From Polynucleobacter cosmopolitanus (GTDB lineage: Bacteria; Pseudomonadota; Gammaproteobacteria; Burkholderiales; Burkholderiaceae), in assembly GCF_002224225.1 (NCBI RefSeq), contig NZ_NJGG01000001.1, positions 959,374-1,023,373 on the forward strand: 64,000 nt of DNA. Direction: 5' to 3'. A program made the position numbers and the translations under genes. This document shows positions 1 through 8,933 of the stretch, piece by piece (the stretch's first letter is position 1; each line of letters begins with the position of its first letter). The notes below the pieces were generated by a model. It did not search any database and was not told the DNA's origin. It saw nothing but the letters and a program-made list of their open reading frames with translations.

Positions 1-720
1 AGCGCTGCGCTTGCTGCCATCCATGATGAAAAGACCTTGACTGGTGAAGTCACAACGCTTGAGTAAGTCTTCAATGCGATCTTTCAATGGGCCATCTTCG
101 AGCGGTTTAAATTTATTGAACAAGGGGGCAATGAAGGTCGGAAATAACCACAGTAACAATGCATTGAATGCCACCCACACAAACCACGTCCAGACCCACC
201 AATACTGACCAGCTTCAGTCATCAGCGTCAGAACAACCCACAAGAGTGGGAGGCCGATGGCAAGACCCAACAAAATACCTTTGAACATATCAACAAAAAA
301 CAAGGTTGGTGTCATTCGATTGAAGCCAAATTTTTCTTCGATGCCGAACTGACGGTGCCATGAAAATGGCAAATCAATGATGCCCGTGATCAAGCTGATG
401 GAAACCAACAATGCTATTTGCTGAGGAATGCCTGGCCCCATTAAATCCAAGGTGAAGTCATGCATCAGTTGTAGTCCGCCCAGCAGGGTAAAGCCAATCA
501 AAATAGCGACTGATAATGCGATCTCAAATAAACCAAGACGTAATTTGGTCATGGTGTAGTCGGCTGCTTTGTGGTGATCGGTGATGGTTACTTTGCTGGC
601 AAATTCTGCTGGAACCTGATCGCGATGCAATGCAATGTGCCGCATATGTCGAGAGGCCAAGTAGTAACGGGTGGCAACGCTGAGGGCTAAGCCCAAAAGA
701 AAGATCAAAGTGAATGTCAT
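1..720 (-). CDS. M48 family membrane metallopeptidase (Ste24/CaaX-type), C-terminus cut by window edge
   Basis: The first 240 codons are visible, from an ATG at 718-720 to the window edge. The translation has about five hydrophobic segments (near residues 2-20, 60-80, 98-117, 145-165 and 175-195). Stretches such as WHRQFGIEEKFGFN and LLLWLFPTFIAPLFNKFKPL are typical of the N-terminal half of Ste24-like CaaX proteases. The zinc-binding HExxH motif would lie beyond the window, so catalytic competence cannot be judged. The family cleaves membrane or misfolded substrates at the inner membrane. It lies near orn, a neighbourhood I recall for betaproteobacteria. The product name is an inference from the N-terminal domain only. 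Confidence 0.8.
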   Translation of the reverse strand, partial: MTFTLIFLLGLALSVATRYYLASRHMRHIALHRDQVPAEFASKVTITDHHKAADYTMTKLRLGLFEIALSVAILIGFTLLGGLQLMHDFTLDLMGPGIPQQIALLVSISLITGIIDLPFSWHRQFGIEEKFGFNRMTPTLFFVDMFKGILLGLAIGLPLLWVVLTLMTEAGQYWWVWTWFVWVAFNALLLWLFPTFIAPLFNKFKPLEDGPLKDRIEDLLKRCDFTSQGLFIMDGSKRSA

Positions 721-809
721 GAGTTCGCTAAAAATGTTGAGAACCTGATGGAAGATTCTAAATAATGAAGCTATTTTTACACAACTATGACATCGGGTAA
801 TAAAGGGCC

Positions 810-826
810 TGCCTGCATAGCAGGCA
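810..826 (-). terminator. Hairpin directly after the stop of the outer-membrane gene
   Basis: A perfect inverted repeat, TGCCTGC-ATA-GCAGGCA, touches the TAA of the gene ending at 827. On the minus strand it is followed by GGCCCTTTATTA, a poor T-tract, so it may be a weak terminator or an mRNA-stabilising hairpin. Confidence 0.4.
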
Positions 827-1786
827 TTAGAAACTCGCAGCTATACCAATTGAAGTACCTTGGACATTTTGACCAAATTGAAACCTGAACATCAAGCGAA
901 TTCTGGTCAGAATCGGGTCTGATTCTCTGCGGTCCAATTCAATCCCTGTGCCAACGGATGTCAGAGAATTAAAGCCAAGAGATCCCCGCATATCACCTAA
1001 AAATTGGGTATGAGCCAATTCAAGTACATGGCGAATCGGGATATCAAAAAATCTCATGGATGTCGGCGTTCGACTGCGAGACCATAAACTGAAGCTTTGA
1101 GAATCTGAATGTCCTCTGACCGCGGCTGAGCTGTCAAAGCTGTTCAATGGAATATAGGTGAAGCGAGCTTCAAAATCAATTTCTCGCTCAGGTTTGTAGT
1201 TTTCATAATCCAGCATCAGTGAGCCGCCAGCACCGTACACATTTAAGCGACCTCGATTCAAAAAATCAAGATTTTTACCCGTGCGATCTTCAAGTGCTCG
1301 ATTAAAGATGGAGGCATCACTTTCAAGGTGGCCGAGTGTGACGTTGAATATGGGGCGAAAACGAAATTCTTTGGTGACATTAAAGTCCCAGCCAATGCCA
1401 CCAGTTCCAGAAATACTGTTCCAGCGAACGGGTAGGAGGGTTGATGAATCAGCCGTTCCTGCGTTAAAAGATGGGTCGTATCGATTAATTGCCACAGTCC
1501 CTTCGAGGTAAAGCGGTACTTGTTCACTGATTCTGTCACCGCCTCCAAAAGAAATCATTTTTAAAGCAGGATTGTTGGTGGATTTATCGGTGATGGACAG
1601 AGAGCCCGTGGTGACGTCAGGCGTCAAAGAGTAGCCCATGATCAACATCATTGAGTTGGCTTTTTTCTGCAGGTCCTCTGTGAAACTCAGAGCTGTTTGT
1701 GCGCTCGCTAAGCAGGTGTGAGTTGCCCCATAAATGATGAGGGCTTTTAAGCTAGCGAGGATTGTGCTGTGAAGGCGCAAGGTCAT
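827..1786 (-). CDS. Outer-membrane beta-barrel protein, possibly a solitary autotransporter-like barrel
   Basis: This is a 319-residue protein. Its N-terminal hydrophobic segment ends near LASAQ (about residue 30), consistent with a Sec signal peptide. The mature part is rich in alternating polar and aromatic strands (for example RFRPIFNVTLGHL and DFEARFTYIPLN) and ends in ...GIAASF, and a C-terminal Phe is the usual outer-membrane barrel signature. There is no passenger domain. It could belong to the solitary autotransporter-like barrel family, but I only see the barrel character. The ATG at 1784-1786 has no strong Shine-Dalgarno site. The next gene upstream on the same strand is another outer-membrane-type protein. 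Confidence 0.6.
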   Translation of the reverse strand: MTLRLHSTILASLKALIIYGATHTCLASAQTALSFTEDLQKKANSMMLIMGYSLTPDVTTGSLSITDKSTNNPALKMISFGGGDRISEQVPLYLEGTVAINRYDPSFNAGTADSSTLLPVRWNSISGTGGIGWDFNVTKEFRFRPIFNVTLGHLESDASIFNRALEDRTGKNLDFLNRGRLNVYGAGGSLMLDYENYKPEREIDFEARFTYIPLNSFDSSAAVRGHSDSQSFSLWSRSRTPTSMRFFDIPIRHVLELAHTQFLGDMRGSLGFNSLTSVGTGIELDRRESDPILTRIRLMFRFQFGQNVQGTSIGIAASF

Positions 1787-1854
1787 TATTTTAAGAACTA
1801 TCAGTGATACTTTTATTGAGGTATTTTAACTTCGAACAACTCGCTCACTGTTGT

Positions 1855-2637
1855 TTAGAAATTAAAGCCCATGCCAAAGCTGAGGCCGCCGAGTTTTGTT
1901 TTTTGTAAAGGTTCGCCTGCTTTCATATCGTAATAGAGGGTGCGATAACCCAGCATCATATCTCCCCATCGGTAGGCTTTGCCAATACCAACCATTGCTT
2001 GCCATGTCATATCAGTCTTACTCCCTTGACCTCCCATATCGAAATAGAAGGGCATGAACCAATCCGTTGATGAAATTCTTGAACGACCTTTTATGCCGAT
2101 GACAGGATCTGTTGCTCTGGCTCTTTTGGAGAGTGATAAGTCATCAAAATGATTGAAATCAATGCGCCAATTCGCTTTGACATTCACTGTTCTAAGGCTA
2201 ACCAATGTATCTATAGATAATTGGGGCTCATGGAAAACGTTATAAGAAACCCCGCCCGTGAAGGTTGTCAGCTTAATGGTGGCTGTTGATGAAGTTGAAA
2301 TTACATTGCCACCTCGAACATGTTCATCAGTGAACTCAGCGTGCGCGGCATCTGCAAGCAAGCCCCACTTTCCATAACGAGCCTGTCCAGAGAGCATCGC
2401 AACTCCAGAAAGATGCTTGAGAACGTCTCCGGCTGTCACATCAGATGATGAGTTTGTCTCTGGAAGTGGAGCTTCAGTACTTATTCCAGGCAACCATAAA
2501 TAAGGTGTTAGAGAAAATTTCCACTCATTGGCGATCGGGGCAATTGGGTTGGTGCTGATTTGAGTTTGAGCATGAATGACCCCTGAAACACTGGCGACTA
2601 TAAAAAGACATACAGCTTTGAAGTAAGTTATTTTCAT
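1855..2637 (-). CDS. Putative outer-membrane beta-barrel protein
   Basis: I start this gene at the ATG at 2635-2637 (260 aa), because the longer frame begins with a TTG at 2664 and adds nine residues ahead of the signal peptide. The N-terminus (MKITYFKAVCLFIVASVSG..HAQ) is a signal peptide. The mature start has a KFSLTPYLWLPGI motif, common in periplasm-facing barrel proteins annotated only as outer-membrane or hypothetical proteins. The C-terminus (LSFGMGFNF) ends in Phe, as barrels do. The stop is 68 bp upstream of the next barrel gene, so the two may be cotranscribed. The substrate or role is unknown. Confidence 0.6.
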   Translation of the reverse strand: MKITYFKAVCLFIVASVSGVIHAQTQISTNPIAPIANEWKFSLTPYLWLPGISTEAPLPETNSSSDVTAGDVLKHLSGVAMLSGQARYGKWGLLADAAHAEFTDEHVRGGNVISTSSTATIKLTTFTGGVSYNVFHEPQLSIDTLVSLRTVNVKANWRIDFNHFDDLSLSKRARATDPVIGIKGRSRISSTDWFMPFYFDMGGQGSKTDMTWQAMVGIGKAYRWGDMMLGYRTLYYDMKAGEPLQKTKLGGLSFGMGFNF

Positions 2638-2720
2638 GAAATTAATTGTGATTTGATTGGGCAAATTAAAGCATAGCGAATGAAATTCACCATTAGCTCA
2701 GTGGTGAATGACCCGTATTT

Positions 2721-2776
2721 TTGACTCTGTGAATCTATAGATTTTTAAAATAGGACAATTACACCGCAGGTGTAAT
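2721..2776 (+). promoter_or_regulatory. Candidate orn promoter with a downstream 19-bp inverted repeat
   Basis: TTGACT at 2721-2726 and TAAAAT at 2746-2751 form a possible sigma-70 promoter with a long 19-bp spacer. Just downstream, ATTACACC-GCA-GGTGTAAT (2758-2776) is a perfect inverted repeat with 8-bp arms, the size of a dimeric repressor operator. It could serve orn or the divergent outer-membrane gene. No regulator gene is adjacent. Confidence 0.4.
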
Positions 2777-2901
2777 AATCACCAAAATGCTGTTTTATTG
2801 AGGGAAACACTTGTTTTGCATGGAATCTCACGAAACTCAATAAAATCAAATGATTGACAACAATGATTAGCAGTACAAATAACAGGAATCAGTTAAGACA
2901 A

Positions 2902-3486
2902 ATGAGCACAACCAGAAAAAACGATCGCTTGGTGTGGGTAGATATGGAGATGTCGGGTCTTCAGCCAGAAACAGACCGTATTTTAGAAATTGCCATGATC
3001 GTGACAGATGGAGATTTGAACATCGTTGCTGAAGGACCTGTTTTGGTGGTGCACCAAGAAGATGCTGTGCTGGATCGCATGGATGCTTGGAATAAAGGCA
3101 CTCACGGTAAATCTGGTTTGATAGACAAAGTGAAGGCATCTACTTTGACTGAAGCAGAGGTTGAGGCAGAGTGCTTGGCATTTTTAAAGCAACATGTGAA
3201 ATCAAGTATTTCTCCGATGTGCGGTAATACCATTCATCAGGATCGCCGATTCATGAATCGCTATATGCCGAAATTAGAAGCTTATTTCCATTATCGAAAT
3301 ATTGATGTCTCAACCATCAAAGAATTATGCAAACGCTGGCAACCTGAAATCGCTAAAGGCTTCTCAAAGCAGCAGGCACATACTGCTTTGGCTGACATCA
3401 TTGAATCAGTAGATGAGTTGCGTTATTACAGAGAAAAACTATTCATTCCAACCATTGGCGATGAGCCCATCGTTGAAGGTAACTAA
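2902..3486 (+). CDS. orn: Oligoribonuclease
   Basis: This 3'-5' exoribonuclease degrades short oligoribonucleotides (and pGpG) to mononucleotides at the end of RNA turnover. The DEDDh catalytic residues are all visible: D and E in [10 protein letters not shown] in [13 protein letters not shown], and H/D in [11 protein letters not shown] use the ATG at 2902 (194 aa; E. coli Orn is 181 aa). The open frame extends upstream to a TTG at 2854 and an ATG at 2863, but these residues are not family-like. An AGGA at 2883-2886 lies rather far from the chosen start, so the exact start is uncertain. Convergence with other genes does not occur; an AEC carrier follows 49 bp downstream. Confidence 0.93.
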   Translation: MSTTRKNDRLVWVDMEMSGLQPETDRILEIAMIVTDGDLNIVAEGPVLVVHQEDAVLDRMDAWNKGTHGKSGLIDKVKASTLTEAEVEAECLAFLKQHVKSSISPMCGNTIHQDRRFMNRYMPKLEAYFHYRNIDVSTIKELCKRWQPEIAKGFSKQQAHTALADIIESVDELRYYREKLFIPTIGDEPIVEGN

Positions 3487-3535
3487 ATAAATTCATTGAT
3501 AAGCAATCAAGAAATAATTTAATCAAAAGATAAAT

Positions 3536-4438
3536 ATGCTTTCTCAAGACGCCAATATGTTTTTAAGAATCGCCGCCATCATCACGCCAGTGGTGTTGAT
3601 CATTTTGGTGGGTTGGTTATATGGTCGTAAAGCTCACCCCGATATGTCGGGCATCAATCGTGCAACGCTGGATGTGATTGCGCCATTGTTGGTTGTTTCT
3701 GCGTTTGTGAGTAAAGATTTTGAATTGCTTGACCAGTGGAGCTTATTGCTCTGTGGCGTTGCTGTGGTTTTGGGCTCGGGTATTTTGGCTTGGCCGATTG
3801 CCAAGATATCTGGCATGGATCCCAAAACATTTGTGCCCCCCATGATGTTCAATAACTGCGGCAACATGGGTTTGCCCTTGGCAGTGTTTGCTTTTGGTAC
3901 TGCTGGCCTTGCTCCTGCTGTGGCATTGTTTGCGATTTCTAATTTGATGCACTTCACTTTAGGAGTCAAGTTGGTGAACCCCAGAGCATCAGTCAAAGGG
4001 GTCTTTGCGAATCCGATGGTGATTGCGACCATATTGGGCATCTTCCTATCAAGCACCAAACATCTTTACACCTTGCCTGAGCCTTTGTATCAATCAATCA
4101 AATTATTAGGCGATGCGACAGTGCCTTTGATGTTGTTCTCTTTGGGTGTCCGCATGAAAGATGCCAATTTGAAACATTGGCGTGAAGGATTTTTAGGCGC
4201 TGCGATTTGCCCAATTGTGGGCTTGACGGTTGCTATGATCATCGCACCATTTGTTGAGATGACCGATCTTCAAAAAGGTCTTTTATTTGTATTTGCTAGT
4301 TTGCCACCAGCAGTTTTAAACTTCCTGGTGGCCGATCGCAACAAACAAGATCCTGAACTGGTTGCCTCGATTGTTCTACTTGGCAACTTATCTGCGATGA
4401 TCTTCGTGCCTATCGGCTTGTACCTTGGCTTGAGATAA
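3536..4438 (+). CDS. AEC (auxin efflux carrier) family transporter
   Basis: This 300-residue inner-membrane protein has about ten hydrophobic segments and the family hallmark NNCGNMGLPLAVFAFG (from about residue 102), a broken-helix region implicated in transport. Bacterial AEC proteins export or exchange organic acids such as malate or malonate. The substrate cannot be read from sequence. The second half repeats the five-helix fold (PLMLFSLGVRM and LPPAVLNFLVADR). It is on the same strand as orn and may share its transcript. Its stop is followed by a short spacer before the convergent mog gene. Confidence 0.85.
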   Translation: MLSQDANMFLRIAAIITPVVLIILVGWLYGRKAHPDMSGINRATLDVIAPLLVVSAFVSKDFELLDQWSLLLCGVAVVLGSGILAWPIAKISGMDPKTFVPPMMFNNCGNMGLPLAVFAFGTAGLAPAVALFAISNLMHFTLGVKLVNPRASVKGVFANPMVIATILGIFLSSTKHLYTLPEPLYQSIKLLGDATVPLMLFSLGVRMKDANLKHWREGFLGAAICPIVGLTVAMIIAPFVEMTDLQKGLLFVFASLPPAVLNFLVADRNKQDPELVASIVLLGNLSAMIFVPIGLYLGLR

Positions 4439-4493
4439 GCAGCTCAAATTCTTAAGTTTTAAAAATCTGAAGTCTTCAGCCTCAAGCCTCAAG

Positions 4494-5132
4494 TTATTTG
4501 GCTCTGATCGCTGATTTAGGGCGGAATGCTTTGATCACAGTTTCATTGGTCTCTACATAAGGGCCGCCAATCAAATCAATGCAGTAGGGCACAGCTGCAA
4601 AAATACCCGGAACTATTGATTTGCCATCAGCATCCTTCAAACCTTCCAAGGTTTCTTGAATGGCTTTGGGTTGCCCTGGTAGATTGATGATCAAGGCTGC
4701 ATGGTTATCGATTTCTCGAAGAGCAGCAACCTGTCTAGACAAAATGGCCGTAGGAACGAATTTAAGGCTGATTTGGCGCATTTGCTCAGCAAAGCCTGGC
4801 ATCTCTCTACTGGCAACAGCCAACGTTGCCTCGGGCGTCACATCTCTTCTAGAGGGCCCTGTGCCTCCGGTGGTTAAAACCAAGTCGCAACCAACCTCAT
4901 CCACCAGTTCCTGAATGGTCTTAGAAATCAATTCTTTTTCATCAGGAATCAAGCGAGATTCCATGTGCCAAGGGGAGGTCAAGGCTTTGGCAAACCAAGA
5001 TTCGAGAGCCGGAATGCCTTCATCTTGATAAACCCCGCTGCTGGCACGGTCTGAAATTGAAATCAAGCCAATCCAAATTTCATCTGGATGTTGGCGTTTT
5101 GTGTTTTTAGTATTGGTATTTTTTGCACTCAT
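4494..5132 (-). CDS. mog: Molybdopterin adenylyltransferase
   Basis: This enzyme activates molybdopterin by adenylation before MoeA inserts molybdate. Family motifs are GLISISDRASSGVYQDEG (near residue 23), the MPT-binding LTTGGTGPSRRDVTPEA (about 85-101) and LPGQPKAIQ near the C-terminal third. The 212-residue length suits Mog rather than the shorter MoaB. The ATG at 5130-5132 lies 26 bp from the divergent pmbA start, so both promoters must overlap the neighbouring genes. It works with moaA and moeA found around 13.5-16 kb. Confidence 0.9.
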   Translation of the reverse strand: MSAKNTNTKNTKRQHPDEIWIGLISISDRASSGVYQDEGIPALESWFAKALTSPWHMESRLIPDEKELISKTIQELVDEVGCDLVLTTGGTGPSRRDVTPEATLAVASREMPGFAEQMRQISLKFVPTAILSRQVAALREIDNHAALIINLPGQPKAIQETLEGLKDADGKSIVPGIFAAVPYCIDLIGGPYVETNETVIKAFRPKSAIRAK

Positions 5133-5158
5133 ACGTCAATTCTAGCTATGATTGCGGA

Positions 5159-6511
5159 ATGTTTTCACATTCACCCACACAATTACAAGAATTAGTCTCT
5201 TATTTATTGGCTGAAGCCAAGGCTTTGGGGGCTACAGATGCCGCCGCTGAGCTTTCGGAGGGCAGTGGCTTATCGGTCTCGGTTCGCAAAGGCAATATCG
5301 AAACCATCGAGCAAAATCTTGACAAGCAAGCTGGCGTGACGGTGTTCATCGGCCAGAGACGTGGCAATGCGGGAACCAGTGATTTTTCAAAAGAATCTCT
5401 CAAGGCCAGTGTTCGAGCAGCTTTTCACATCGCGCAGCACACCGCTGAAGATGATTGTGCTGGATTGGCTGAAGCCGATCTACTAGAAAAAAATCCCAAA
5501 GATTTAGATCTGTACCATCCTTGGAACATCAATACTGCCGAAGCTGTAGAAATTGCCAGAGATGCTGAGCGGGGTGCTTTTGCTGTGAGTAAAAATATCA
5601 CCAACAGTGATGGTGCAACCGTATCTGCACAGCAATCACATTTCATGTTGGGTACGAGCAATGGTTTCATGGGCGGTTATGCGATCTCTCGCCACTACAT
5701 TGCCTGCACTCCTATCGCAAGTGCAACAAGTAAAAAAGGCGCTGCCATGCAGCGTGATGATTGGCACACAACTGCTCGCGCACCAGAGGACTTGGCCAGG
5801 CCAGGGGACGTTGGTGCTTATGCAGCTAAAAGAGCTTTGGCAAGATTGGGTGCGCGATCTATTTCCACCAGACATTGCCCGGTTTTATTCGAAGCCCCAT
5901 TGGCAGTAGGCTTGGTGGGCGCTTATGTGCAAGCAACCTCAGGTGGAGCTTTGTACAGAAAGTCCAGCTTCTTGCAAGACAGTTTGGGTAAAACCATTTT
6001 CCCTAAGCACATTGATTTATTGGAAGAGCCGCACATACCTCGCTTAACTGGCAGCGCACCATTTGATGAAGAAGGTGTGAAAACACGTTCGCGCAAAGTG
6101 ATCGATGCAGGTGTTGTGCAGGGATACTTCTTATCTACTTACTCTGCCAGAAAGTTGGGCATGCAATCCACTGGCAACGCAGGTGGCTCTCATCAACTGC
6201 AATTCAAAAGCCGCTTAACAAAACCATCTGATGATTTGCCGGCCATGTTGAGAAAAATGGGTACAGGTTTATTGGTCACTGATCTCATGGGTCAAGGTGT
6301 TAACTATGTGAACGGTGATTATTCACGCGGCGCTTTTGGATATTGGGTTGAGAATGGAGTGATCGTTCATCCCGTTGAAGAAATCACCATTGCAGGTAAC
6401 TTAAAAGAGATGTTCAAGCAAATTGTGGCCATCGGGGCAGACACTTTGATGCGTGGCACGAAAGAGACTGGCTCAATACTGATTGAGAATATGACGGTGG
6501 GTGGGCGTTAA
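5159..6511 (+). CDS. pmbA: PmbA (TldE)-type subunit of the TldD/TldE metalloprotease
   Basis: TldD/PmbA heterodimers degrade or mature small peptides in the cytoplasm; PmbA is the partner without the zinc-binding HExxxH, and none is visible here. Family features include the N-terminal ADxxELSEGSGLSVSVRKG-like segment, GVTVFIGQRRGNAGTSD, the SGGALYRKSSFLQDSLG block and the C-terminal GTGLLVTDLMGQGVNYVNGD motif. I start at the ATG at 5159 (450 aa); the longer frame begins at a TTG inside the mog start region. The partner TldD is not in this window. A hairpin follows the stop. Confidence 0.9.
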   Translation: MFSHSPTQLQELVSYLLAEAKALGATDAAAELSEGSGLSVSVRKGNIETIEQNLDKQAGVTVFIGQRRGNAGTSDFSKESLKASVRAAFHIAQHTAEDDCAGLAEADLLEKNPKDLDLYHPWNINTAEAVEIARDAERGAFAVSKNITNSDGATVSAQQSHFMLGTSNGFMGGYAISRHYIACTPIASATSKKGAAMQRDDWHTTARAPEDLARPGDVGAYAAKRALARLGARSISTRHCPVLFEAPLAVGLVGAYVQATSGGALYRKSSFLQDSLGKTIFPKHIDLLEEPHIPRLTGSAPFDEEGVKTRSRKVIDAGVVQGYFLSTYSARKLGMQSTGNAGGSHQLQFKSRLTKPSDDLPAMLRKMGTGLLVTDLMGQGVNYVNGDYSRGAFGYWVENGVIVHPVEEITIAGNLKEMFKQIVAIGADTLMRGTKETGSILIENMTVGGR

Positions 6512-6541
6512 TGCAGCAACAACTAGTCGCTGCATTTAATT
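6511..6541. terminator. Hairpin between convergent pmbA and folA
   Basis: ATGCAGC (6511-6517) pairs with GCTGCAT (6529-6535) across an 11-nt loop. The following TTAATTAATTA is AT-rich but not a clean T-run. It sits between two converging stop codons, so it is a plausible bidirectional terminator. Confidence 0.45.
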
Positions 6542-6556
6542 AATTACGCTAACTGA

Positions 6557-7036
6557 TTAAAGTTTGCTGGTGTAGGTCACAAAAGCGTAAGCCAAGGTGC
6601 CATTGTGATGCTCTTCTCTTGAAACTTCTTCCCAGAGCATGTCGTCGACATCAGGGAAAAATGCATCGCCATCGATTTCGATATCCACTTCAGTGATGAT
6701 GAGTTTATCGACATACATCAAAGCCTCATCATAGATTTGGGCACCACCGATGATGAAAGCTTTTTCAACACCTGAGCAAGCATCAATCGCATCCTCTAGA
6801 GATGTGAAGGTCTCTGCACCTTCAGCTTTGAATTCTGGATTGCGGCTCACCACGATGTTACGTCTACCAGGCAGTGGGCGACCCAAAGATACCCAAGTGT
6901 TGCGACCCATGATGATAGGACAACCCAAGGTGGTATTTTTAAAGTGTTTGAGATCTTCTGGTAAATGCCAAGGCAGTGTGTTGTTCACACCGATCACGCC
7001 ATTTTTAGCACGCGCAACAATGATGGCTAATTCCAC
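6557..7036 (-). CDS. folA: Dihydrofolate reductase
   Basis: It reduces dihydrofolate to tetrahydrofolate with NADPH. The 159-residue length matches E. coli FolA exactly. Visible signature parts are GVIGVNNTLPWHLPEDLKHFK with the acidic active-site residue, IIMGRNTWVSLGRPLPGR, and AFIIGGAQIYDEAL for NADPH binding. The start is a GTG at 7034-7036, supported by an AGGA about 8 nt upstream. It follows thyA by 13 bp on the same strand, so the enzyme that regenerates tetrahydrofolate is cotranscribed with the one that oxidises it. Confidence 0.95.
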   Translation of the reverse strand: MELAIIVARAKNGVIGVNNTLPWHLPEDLKHFKNTTLGCPIIMGRNTWVSLGRPLPGRRNIVVSRNPEFKAEGAETFTSLEDAIDACSGVEKAFIIGGAQIYDEALMYVDKLIITEVDIEIDGDAFFPDVDDMLWEEVSREEHHNGTLAYAFVTYTSKL

Positions 7037-7049
7037 AGCAATCCTTTGA

Positions 7050-7844
7050 TTAAATGGCTACAGGAGCTTTGATTGGGTCGTGATGCTGATAACCAATGAG
7101 CTCAAAGTCTTCGTATGCGTAGTCAAAAATAGATGCTGGTTTGCGACGAATGTTTAATTTTGGCAAAGGCAACGGTTGACGTGATAACTGAAGTTTCACT
7201 TGCTCCATGTGATTAGAGTACAAGTGGCAATCTCCGCCTGTCCAAATAAATTCACCAGGGGTTAAGCCAGCTTGCTGAGCAATCATGTGCGTCAATAGCG
7301 CATAGCTCGCAATATTAAAAGGCACACCTAAGAAAATATCAGCACTGCGTTGATAGAGTTGGCAAGATAATTTGCCATCAGCAACATAAAACTGAAAGAA
7401 AGCGTGGCACGGTGGTAAAGCCATGCGTGGAATTTCAGCAACGTTCCAAGCTGAAACAATTAAACGACGTGAATCAGGATTATTTTTAATCTGATCCATC
7501 AACTGACTAATTTGATCAACGTGTTCGCCATTAGGGGCTGGCCATGAGCGCCACTGGTAACCATAAATTGGACCGAGCTCACCGTCTTCTTTGGCCCACT
7601 CATCCCAAATGCTCACACCACGTTCTTTTAACCAATTGTTATTGGTGCTGCCTTGCAAAAACCAAAGCAATTCAATGATGATTGATTTGAGGTGTAATTT
7701 TTTGGTGGTGACAACCGGAAAGCCCTCTTGTAAATCAAAGCGCATTTGATGGCCGAATACTGAAACAGTGCCCGTGCCAGTGCGGTCTGATTTGTGGGTT
7801 CCTTTGGCCAAAACATGGCTCATGAGATCTAGATATTGCTGCAT
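7050..7844 (-). CDS. thyA: Thymidylate synthase (ThyA type)
   Basis: It methylates dUMP to dTMP using methylene-tetrahydrofolate, producing dihydrofolate. The 264-residue length is that of E. coli ThyA. The catalytic cysteine is in [12 protein letters not shown], followed by the dUMP-binding [18 protein letters not shown] and HLYSNHMEQ motifs; the C-terminus ends in PVAI, as is typical. The start is an ATG at 7842-7844. It lies 12 bp downstream of the ABC ATPase gene and 13 bp upstream of folA, suggesting a three-gene transcript. Confidence 0.96.
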   Translation of the reverse strand: MQQYLDLMSHVLAKGTHKSDRTGTGTVSVFGHQMRFDLQEGFPVVTTKKLHLKSIIIELLWFLQGSTNNNWLKERGVSIWDEWAKEDGELGPIYGYQWRSWPAPNGEHVDQISQLMDQIKNNPDSRRLIVSAWNVAEIPRMALPPCHAFFQFYVADGKLSCQLYQRSADIFLGVPFNIASYALLTHMIAQQAGLTPGEFIWTGGDCHLYSNHMEQVKLQLSRQPLPLPKLNIRRKPASIFDYAYEDFELIGYQHHDPIKAPVAI

Positions 7845-7856
7845 ATCAGAATTCTA

Positions 7857-8933
7857 CTACTTGCTAAAAGTAACCACGTGATCGGCCACTAATTTGATGC
7901 CAATTTTTTCACCGATCGCATGATTATGGTGACTAGGCACCATGGTCAGCAAGCGTTGACCAGAGTCAAGTTCAACGGTGTATAAAAAGTCCCCGCCACG
8001 GAAGGCTTTGGTGATGACCTCTGCTTGAAGAGGGCTGTCATCATCATGAACAATATCGTCGGCTCGCAAAAGAACATCGACTGCTTCATTGGGCAAGCCA
8101 TAACTTGATTGAGGCAGGGGTAATGAGCCTAATTCAATTTCCACTGATGGGCCTGGTTTGGTGACTCCAGGCACAAACACACCGTAACCCACAAAGTCAG
8201 CCACAAAGCGAGTGGCAGGACGGTGGTAGAGGTTATAGGCGCTGTCCCATTGAACCAAGCGACCATCCACCATCACACCTACATCATCAGCAATAGCAAA
8301 TGCTTCAAATTGATCATGTGTGACCAATAAGGCGGTTGTGCCATTGGCCTTCAAAATATCTCTGACCTCGCCAGCCAAGCGCTCACGCAAATCCACATCC
8401 AAGTTTGAGAATGGCTCATCTAAGAGCAGCAGTTCTGGTTCTGGTGCCATGGCACGGGCCAAGGCCACACGTTGCTGTTGGCCACCTGAGAGTTCGTGCG
8501 GATAGCGAGCCCCAACGTTATTAAGGCCCACACGTTCAAGCCATTCTTCAGCCTTTTGCAAAGCTTCTTTTTGGCTTAACTCTCTTAGGCCAAAAGCCAC
8601 GTTCTCAGCATTGGTTAAATGGGGGAATAAAGCATAGTCTTGGAAAACCACACCAACACGTCTTTTTTCTGGGGCAATTGAGAAGTCTTTTGAACTAACA
8701 ATTTGCTTATCAAGGGTGATGGTGCCATTTTGGATGGGCTCAAAACCACAAATTGCACGCAAAACAGTTGATTTACCGCACCCCGAAGGCCCCAGCAAGC
8801 AGCCGATCTTGCCATGGTCTAAATGCATGCTCAGGCCTTGAACGACATGGTTCCAGCTACCAGACTTTTCGCCTGGATAACCCACATCAATGCCCTCAAT
8901 ATTTAAATGAATTGGTTGCGTATCGATAATCAT
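7857..8933 (-). CDS. ABC transporter ATP-binding protein, FbpC (ferric iron) type
   Basis: This 358-residue ATPase has Walker A (GPSGCGKST, near residue 49), the ABC signature LSGGQQQR (about 145), Walker B with LLLLDEPFSNLD, the His loop LLVTHDQFEAFAIADD and a C-terminal TOBE-like region. The closest family by architecture is FbpC/SfuC-type iron(III) importers. It faces the permease gene head-to-head and the two coding regions overlap by 27 bp at their annotated starts. A 10-mer identical to the core of the Fur box, GATAATCATT, covers its start codon (8925-8934). Iron as substrate is an inference; no binding protein is encoded nearby. Confidence 0.88.
   Translation of the reverse strand: MIIDTQPIHLNIEGIDVGYPGEKSGSWNHVVQGLSMHLDHGKIGCLLGPSGCGKSTVLRAICGFEPIQNGTITLDKQIVSSKDFSIAPEKRRVGVVFQDYALFPHLTNAENVAFGLRELSQKEALQKAEEWLERVGLNNVGARYPHELSGGQQQRVALARAMAPEPELLLLDEPFSNLDVDLRERLAGEVRDILKANGTTALLVTHDQFEAFAIADDVGVMVDGRLVQWDSAYNLYHRPATRFVADFVGYGVFVPGVTKPGPSVEIELGSLPLPQSSYGLPNEAVDVLLRADDIVHDDDSPLQAEVITKAFRGGDFLYTVELDSGQRLLTMVPSHHNHAIGEKIGIKLVADHVVTFSK

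Noticed and set aside
2854..2901. Longer orn frame starting at TTG 2854
   Set aside because: The added residues are low-complexity and not family-like; the ATG at 2902 gives a normal N-terminus.
4467..4479. CTGAAGTCTTCAG palindrome and a doubled CCTCAAG next to the mog stop
   Set aside because: Too short and without a loop for a terminator; likely chance.
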